Shown here: in pieces, positions 6,544 to 10,040 of the stretch
How the letters are laid out: every line of letters starts with the position of its first letter
How positions within the stretch are numbered: position 1 is the first letter of the stretch
Source of the DNA: Gammaproteobacteria bacterium
GTDB lineage: Bacteria > Pseudomonadota > Gammaproteobacteria > Pseudomonadales > Halieaceae
Length of the DNA: 10,040 bases
Assembly: GCA_002748505.1 (NCBI GenBank)
Contig: PDSN01000160.1
Coordinates: 1 to 10,040 of the forward strand
Direction of reading: 5' to 3'
The notes under the pieces: model-generated
The model's database searches: none
Told to the model about the DNA's origin: nothing
The model's input: only the letters and a program-made list of their open reading frames with translations
Position numbers and translations under genes: made by a program

Positions 6544-8157
6544 ATGAAGAGAAACACAGCCAACAGCCAAGACGGTCAGCGACAGAATCGCACCTTGTTT
6601 TCCATCTACGTGGCTTATCGCACGTTGGTATCTGTTGTGCTGTTGATCTTGTTGCTCTCGCCTAAATCCCGTGAACTTGTCGGCACACTGAACCCGGATC
6701 TCTACCTCGCTGTGGCCTTGGTTTACTGCATATCCAACATCGTACTGGTCGCCTTGCTACCCAAACAGATTCATACCCGATCATCGAGTTTATTCGCGGT
6801 TTTCTTCACCGATATTGTATGCCTGGCTTTGCTCTCGGATGCCAGCGGCGGCATTGGCTCTGGCCTGCCAGCGCTGTTGATTGTATCGGTTGCGGCAAGT
6901 GCAGTGCTGGAACGAAATCGCACCCTCGCCACACTGATCGCCGCGCTGGCAGTCATTGTACTGCTGGCTGATTCGGTGCGCTTGATTACAGTTGGCGCGA
7001 TGACGTTCAAAACCATGCTCCCGGTTGCCCTGCTTGGCATATTGACCTTTGCCGTGTCACTGCTGGTGCAAGCCGTTGCGCAGCGATTGCTGAGAGTGGA
7101 GGAGCTGGCGCGCTCTCGGGCCTACGATCTCTACAACCTGCAACGCCTCAGCGAGCAAGTCGTGCAAAACCTGCAGACCGGTATTTTGCTGGTGCACGAG
7201 AACGCCATGGCCAGTGCCATCAACAGTGCAGCAGGACGTCTGCTGCTGCCAGACAGACCCATGATGTTGCAGCAGCAACGACCCCTGGAAAGCTACAACG
7301 AGGCCCTGGCACAGCACTATCAACACTGGCGCGCCGGCGGCTCGGCACAAACCAGCCCGTTTTACGCCGATGGCAGTGAGGCGCCGCTGGTCGCCCATTT
7401 TAAAGAGCTAAGCCCAGGACACACAGACAAGTCGTCATTGATATTTGTCGATGATTACACACCTGCCACCCAATACGCACACTCCCTGAAACTCAACTCT
7501 TTAGGCAGGCTGACCGCCAGTATCGCCCACGAAATTCGCAACCCCCTGGGGGCGGCCAGCCATGCGGCGCAGTTGCTGCTGGAGTCGGAGCAAATGAATG
7601 ACGCCGATAGACACCTGACCAACATTATTCACAAACACTGTCAGCGTATGAATGTGGTGATTGAATCGGTGATGCAGATTTCGAGACGCGAAGCGCCCAA
7701 TCCACAGTTCTTACCACTGGCGGACTGGCTTGAAAACATGATACAGGTATACCGGGAAACCCGTCAGGATGAGCCGCAAATCACCCTGGCTTGTGCCTCT
7801 CGGGAGTTGGAAATAGCCTTTGACCCCGAACATCTGGAACGGGTGTTGAGTAATCTGCTGGACAATGCCCTGCGCCACAGTGAAATGGCCACGGGCATCG
7901 CCTGTGCGCAAATCAATGTGCAACTGAATATCCAGGCCAAACACTGCAGCATCGAGGTCATCGATCGCGGCGAAGGTGTTGCCCCTGCGGAGCAGAGCAA
8001 GTTATTTGAACCTTTTTACACCACGGTGGAACAAGGTAGCGGCATGGGCTTGTTTCTGTGCAAGGAACTGTGTGATATCAACCACGCCCAACTGCAATAT
8101 CACAGTACCGATGATGGCCACGGCTGTTTTGCCATCCACATCACTCAGCGGAGATAA
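6544..8157 (+). CDS. pilS: PilS, membrane sensor histidine kinase for type IV pilin expression
   Basis: Inner-membrane kinase that phosphorylates PilR. In P. aeruginosa it senses the level of the major pilin PilA in the membrane. The 537-residue protein (P. aeruginosa about 530) has six hydrophobic segments near 22-39, 53-72, 82-98, 107-122, 127-143 and 158-177. A PAS-like region (about 200-310, starting NLQTGILLVHENAMASAIN) follows, then the dimerisation/phosphoacceptor domain with His329 in IAHEIRNPLG. The ATPase domain has the N box around Asp440-Asn441 (LLDNALRHS), DRGEGV, LFEPFYTT and the glycine loop GSGMG at 498-502. All catalytic motifs look intact. ATG 6544 has no clear ribosome binding site; an extended -10-like TGCTACACT (6503-6511) lies upstream, without a recognisable -35. 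It is cotranscribed with pilR, 2 bases downstream. Confidence 0.95.
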   Translation: MKRNTANSQDGQRQNRTLFSIYVAYRTLVSVVLLILLLSPKSRELVGTLNPDLYLAVALVYCISNIVLVALLPKQIHTRSSSLFAVFFTDIVCLALLSDASGGIGSGLPALLIVSVAASAVLERNRTLATLIAALAVIVLLADSVRLITVGAMTFKTMLPVALLGILTFAVSLLVQAVAQRLLRVEELARSRAYDLYNLQRLSEQVVQNLQTGILLVHENAMASAINSAAGRLLLPDRPMMLQQQRPLESYNEALAQHYQHWRAGGSAQTSPFYADGSEAPLVAHFKELSPGHTDKSSLIFVDDYTPATQYAHSLKLNSLGRLTASIAHEIRNPLGAASHAAQLLLESEQMNDADRHLTNIIHKHCQRMNVVIESVMQISRREAPNPQFLPLADWLENMIQVYRETRQDEPQITLACASRELEIAFDPEHLERVLSNLLDNALRHSEMATGIACAQINVQLNIQAKHCSIEVIDRGEGVAPAEQSKLFEPFYTTVEQGSGMGLFLCKELCDINHAQLQYHSTDDGHGCFAIHITQRR

Positions 8158-8159
8158 CA

Positions 8160-9563
8160 ATGGTACAAAAACAGGTATTAATTGTGGATGACGAACCGGA
8201 TATCCGCGAGCTACTGGACATCACCCTGCAACGCATGGGGCTTGCTACCATCTGTGCAGCGGATCTTAGCAGCGCCCTGGAGCAAGTTCGCAAACAACAG
8301 CCGGATTTGTGTTTAACCGACATGCGCCTGCCCGACGGCAACGGTCTGAGTCTGGTGGAGACTCTGCACGGCAACTACCCCGATGTGCCGGTCGCTGTGA
8401 TCACCGCCTACGGCAGTGCGGAAACCGCCGTCACGGCCCTGAAGGCGGGTGCATTTGATTTTATCAGTAAACCTATCGAGTTAGATCGTCTGCGTAATCT
8501 GGTTAACACCGCCTTGCAATTGGGCAGTGACGACGGAGACGCGCAAGCGCCAGACGATAGCCTGCACGGCTGCTCCCCCGCAGTGACCATGTTGCGTCAA
8601 AAAATTCGCCGCCTTGCGCGCAGTCAGGCACCGGTGCATATCAGCGGCGAATCCGGTGTGGGCAAGGAAGTGGTGGCGCGCCTGATCCATCAGCGCGGCC
8701 CGCGCGCCAACGGCCCCTTTATCGCGGTAAACTGTGGCGCTATTCCCGCTGACTTGGTGGAAAGCGAGTTATTTGGACACGTCAAAGGCAGTTTTACCGG
8801 CGCCTACGCCGACAAAGAGGGACTTTTTCAAGCGGCCGCAGGCGGCACCCTGTTCCTGGACGAAGTGGCCGATCTGCCGCTGGCCATGCAGGTCAAATTA
8901 CTGCGCGCAATCCAGGAAAAATCCGTACGCCCCATCGGCAGTGCTTCGGAGCACGCCACCGATGTCCGCATTTTAAGCGCTACCCACAAGGACCTCGCAG
9001 CGGAGGCCAGCAACGGCTCATTCCGCTATGACCTCTACTACCGTATTAATGTGATTGAATTGGCGGTGCCGCCGCTGCGGGAGCGACTGGAAGACCTGCC
9101 CCTGCTCACCGAAGCACTGCTGGCAAAAATGACCGAGGGGCAAAACCGCGTCGTCACTCTGGAGCCCTCGGCGATGGACGTTCTGGCCGCCTACCACTTC
9201 CCCGGTAATATCCGCGAGCTGGAAAACACCCTGGAGCGCGCCCTGGCACTATCCAATGACGATGTGATTCACGCTGAAGACTTGGTATTTTCAAGAGCAC
9301 CCGTTGAAGCTGCACCCATTGCAGCCGCCCCCGCTAAAACTGCGGCTATTGAAAAAAGCACCGACGGAACAGGGGCTGCGCCGCAGTGGTCAGTACAAGA
9401 TGCCTATGGCGATTTGGAGGGCTATCTTGAAAACATCGAACGGAACATTCTCGAACAAGCCCTGCAGGAATCGCGCTGGAACAAAACCGCAACAGCCAAG
9501 CGACTGGGGATCAGTTTTCGCAGCTTGCGCTACCGCCTCAAAAAGCTGGGGTTGGATGATTAA
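8160..9563 (+). CDS. pilR: PilR, NtrC-family sigma-54-dependent response regulator
   Basis: Response regulator that, when phosphorylated by PilS, activates sigma-54 transcription of the major pilin gene and related genes. The 467 residues carry a receiver domain (about 1-120) with VDDEPD and phosphoacceptor Asp54 (LTDMRLPDGNG); a sigma-54 interaction AAA+ domain (about 138-375) with Walker A GESGVGKE at 163-170, the sigma-54 contact loop GSFTGA at 210-215 and Walker B LFLDE (Asp234-Glu235); an Ala/Pro-rich linker (about 378-407); and a Fis-type helix-turn-helix at about 440-463 (WNKTATAKRLGISFRSLRYRL). GSFTGA instead of GAFTGA is, as I recall, normal for PilR. ATG 8160 has GGAG 6 bases upstream inside the end of pilS. 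The stop TAA is part of the TTAA bordering the inserted element at 9564. No sigma-54 promoter is visible in this window, so its main target lies elsewhere. Confidence 0.96.
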   Translation: MVQKQVLIVDDEPDIRELLDITLQRMGLATICAADLSSALEQVRKQQPDLCLTDMRLPDGNGLSLVETLHGNYPDVPVAVITAYGSAETAVTALKAGAFDFISKPIELDRLRNLVNTALQLGSDDGDAQAPDDSLHGCSPAVTMLRQKIRRLARSQAPVHISGESGVGKEVVARLIHQRGPRANGPFIAVNCGAIPADLVESELFGHVKGSFTGAYADKEGLFQAAAGGTLFLDEVADLPLAMQVKLLRAIQEKSVRPIGSASEHATDVRILSATHKDLAAEASNGSFRYDLYYRINVIELAVPPLRERLEDLPLLTEALLAKMTEGQNRVVTLEPSAMDVLAAYHFPGNIRELENTLERALALSNDDVIHAEDLVFSRAPVEAAPIAAAPAKTAAIEKSTDGTGAAPQWSVQDAYGDLEGYLENIERNILEQALQESRWNKTATAKRLGISFRSLRYRLKKLGLDD

Positions 9564-9580
9564 CCCGGATGTTCCACCAG
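9564..9580 (+). repeat. Left terminal inverted repeat of the MITE-like element
   Basis: This 17-base end starts directly after the pilR stop codon and pairs with the right end at 15 of 17 positions; the differences are at its bases 8 and 11. Counting the TTAA border, the match is 19 of 21. Confidence 0.7.
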
Positions 9581-9789
9581 CACGGCGACCACTCCGCTAC
9601 TATTTATTTTAATATCAATGGGTTACGCAGTGAACAACAAGAAAAGTCAATGTACAAACTGTGCCTAAATGGTTTTTCGAAAAAAATGACTTCGAATCAT
9701 GCCCAAAATCATTCTAACCGCAGCGGTAGCTAAGGTTTTCATGATGTTTGAACAACCTTCTTTGTCCTTTTGTCCGAAAATTCCATTTA

Positions 9790-9806
9790 CTGGTGAAATA
9801 TCCGGG
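9790..9806 (-). repeat. Right terminal inverted repeat of the MITE-like element
   Basis: Inverse of the left end with two differences, followed by TTAA at 9807-9810. The GGG-TTAA-CCC at this junction (9804-9813) is itself a 10-bp palindrome. Confidence 0.7.
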
Positions 9807-9822
9807 TTAACCCCTCATCATT

Positions 9823-9847
9823 GCCCGTTGTTCCAGCAACAACGGGC
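9823..9847 (+). terminator. Strong hairpin downstream of the element, possible original pilR terminator
   Basis: GCCCGTTGTT (9823-9832) and AACAACGGGC (9838-9847) form a perfect 10-bp stem with a 5-base loop. There is no T run directly after it, only TACTTTT starting about 6 bases later. Without the 243-bp element and one TTAA copy, this hairpin would begin 12 bases after the pilR stop codon, so it may be pilR's former terminator, pushed away by the insertion. It could equally be part of the leader of the pilin gene at 9919. Confidence 0.4.
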
Positions 9848-9860
9848 GCGGCTACTTTTG

Positions 9861-9881
9861 CTGTCGCTAAGGCGGCGACGG
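9861..9881 (+). other. Small hairpin in the leader region before the pilin-like gene
   Basis: CTGTCGC (9861-9867) can pair with GCGACGG (9875-9881) over 7 bp including one G-U pair, around a 7-base loop. It stands between two other hairpins in the 112 bases separating the MITE-like element from the pilin-like gene. Function unknown. Confidence 0.3.
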
Positions 9882-9894
9882 TGAGGTAAAACAA

Positions 9895-9915
9895 GGCATC
9901 TCCCTAAAGGATGCC
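9895..9915 (+). promoter_or_regulatory. Hairpin enclosing the ribosome binding site of the pilin-like gene
   Basis: GGCATC (9895-9900) is the perfect inverse of GATGCC (9910-9915). The 9-base loop between them holds most of the AAAGG Shine-Dalgarno sequence (9906-9910), and the ATG follows at 9919. Folding of this stem would probably hinder ribosome access, so it could set or regulate translation. I see no known riboswitch core; in particular the conserved parts of the c-di-GMP-I riboswitch are missing. Confidence 0.35.
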
Positions 9916-9918
9916 GAT

Positions 9919-10040
9919 ATGAAAACCCCACCCCAGGACGCCGGAATAACACTGCTTTCAACCTTGATCACCCTATGCCTTGTGGCGCTGATCAGTGTTT
10001 TGTCGCAACAGGCTTTTTCCAACTGGGCGCCAAGACAGCG
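9919..10040 (+). CDS. Type IV prepilin-like minor pilin, FimT/FimU-type (5' part only)
   Basis: Only 40 codons are visible before the window ends. The protein begins with a short leader, MKTPPQDAG, then a long hydrophobic segment, ITLLSTLITLCLVALISVL, then a polar stretch. This is the layout of a type III (prepilin) signal, with expected PilD cleavage after Gly9. The hydrophobic part lines up well with the usual FTLIELLVTLAIVAIL except that mature residue 5, almost always Glu, is Ser here, and mature residue 1 is Ile rather than Phe. Position directly after pilSR is where I recall fimT/fimU and the pilVWX minor-pilin genes in P. aeruginosa. Minor pilins form the tip or priming complex of the pilus in the inner membrane. 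ATG 9919 is preceded by AAAGG 8 bases upstream. The family is supported, the exact gene name is not. Confidence 0.68.
   Translation, partial: MKTPPQDAGITLLSTLITLCLVALISVLSQQAFSNWAPRQ

Larger units (their letters stand above)
9564..9806. mobile_element. MITE-like element with terminal inverted repeats and TTAA flanks
   Basis: The left end CCCGGATGTTCCACCAG (9564-9580) is the inverse of the right end CTGGTGAAATATCCGGG (9790-9806) at 15 of 17 positions. Each end is bordered by TTAA (9560-9563 and 9807-9810), which fits a 4-bp target duplication. The interior is visibly richer in A and T than the surrounding genes and has no transposase-sized reading frame. Near its midpoint it has a 12-bp palindrome TTTTTCGAAAAA (9673-9684) and a second TTCGAA (9691-9696) within the near-palindrome ATGACTTCGAATCAT (9686-9700). 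This is the structure of a non-autonomous element moved by the transposase of a full-size insertion sequence with matching ends. TTAA duplication made me think of IS1380-like elements, but I cannot confirm a family. The left TTAA includes the pilR stop, so pilR keeps a normal C-terminus. Confidence 0.7.

Noticed and set aside
9691..9699. tRNA-like TTCGAATC segment
   Set aside because: It resembles a tRNA T-loop, but no cloverleaf or acceptor stem can be formed around it; it is part of a palindrome in the MITE-like element.
9761..9775. Two TTTGTCC copies 8 bases apart resembling AlgR-type sites, which regulate minor-pilin genes in P. aeruginosa
   Set aside because: They lie inside the MITE-like element, only one copy approximates CCGTTTGTCC, and such short T-rich matches are easily due to chance.
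9665..9806. Open minus-strand frame running inward from the right end of the element
   Set aside because: About 46 codons with no good start; it is too short to be a transposase and I recognise no motif, so it is not listed as a gene or pseudogene.
9699..9884. 61-codon plus-strand reading frame between pilR and the pilin-like gene
   Set aside because: It starts inside the MITE-like element, runs across its right end and finishes in low-complexity Leu/Arg codons through the hairpin region. It has no ribosome binding site or recognisable domain and looks like chance reading.
9807..9918. c-di-GMP riboswitch before the minor-pilin gene
   Set aside because: Such riboswitches precede some pilin genes, and several hairpins are present, but the conserved core sequences between the stems are not found.
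9564..9918. Sigma-54 (-24/-12) promoter activated by PilR
   Set aside because: No TGGC-N-TTGC type element with correct spacing was found on the plus strand.

Overview
The window is a stretch of chromosome from a gammaproteobacterium, most likely a pseudomonad- or Cellvibrionales-like marine lineage. This is inferred from protein similarity recalled from memory and from gene order: clpB-pgeF-rluD facing away from bamD, then pilS-pilR and a minor-pilin gene, is the order I recall around comL/pilSR in Pseudomonas aeruginosa. No database search was possible. All long genes are recognisable housekeeping or type IV pilus genes, and I see no prophage, CRISPR array, tRNA or rRNA.

Layout. Positions 1-3711 (minus strand) hold a co-directional cluster transcribed right to left: rluD (23S rRNA pseudouridine synthase), pgeF (peptidoglycan editing factor) and clpB (disaggregase, running off the left edge). 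rluD and pgeF overlap and look translationally coupled. clpB has its own near-consensus sigma-32 heat-shock promoter, whose -35 element overlaps the pgeF stop codon. bamD (3845-4723, plus) is divergent from rluD. nadE (4769-6403, minus) converges on bamD across a 45-base gap containing two hairpins. nadE sits between bamD and pilS, where I do not recall it in P. aeruginosa. pilS and pilR (6544-9563, plus) form a two-gene operon with a 2-base gap.

The 355 bases after pilR hold the least ordinary sequence. A 243-bp, AT-richer, transposase-free segment (9564-9806) has 17-bp imperfect terminal inverted repeats and TTAA on both sides, which is the anatomy of a miniature inverted-repeat transposable element. 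The left TTAA contains the pilR stop codon. The next 112 bases carry three hairpins. The last of these brackets the ribosome binding site of a truncated gene at 9919 encoding a prepilin-like N-terminus, expected here as the first minor pilin. Its mature position 5, normally Glu, is Ser.

How the genes work together: RluD matures the ribosome, PgeF and BamD serve the cell envelope, ClpB rescues aggregated proteins after heat shock, NadE makes NAD+, and PilS/PilR control sigma-54-dependent type IV pilin transcription. I found no convincing undescribed multi-gene system. The points worth a second look are the MITE-like insertion, the Ser5 pilin, the stop-codon/sigma-32 overlap, a 16-bp palindrome upstream of nadE, and a terminator-like hairpin in the rluD leader.
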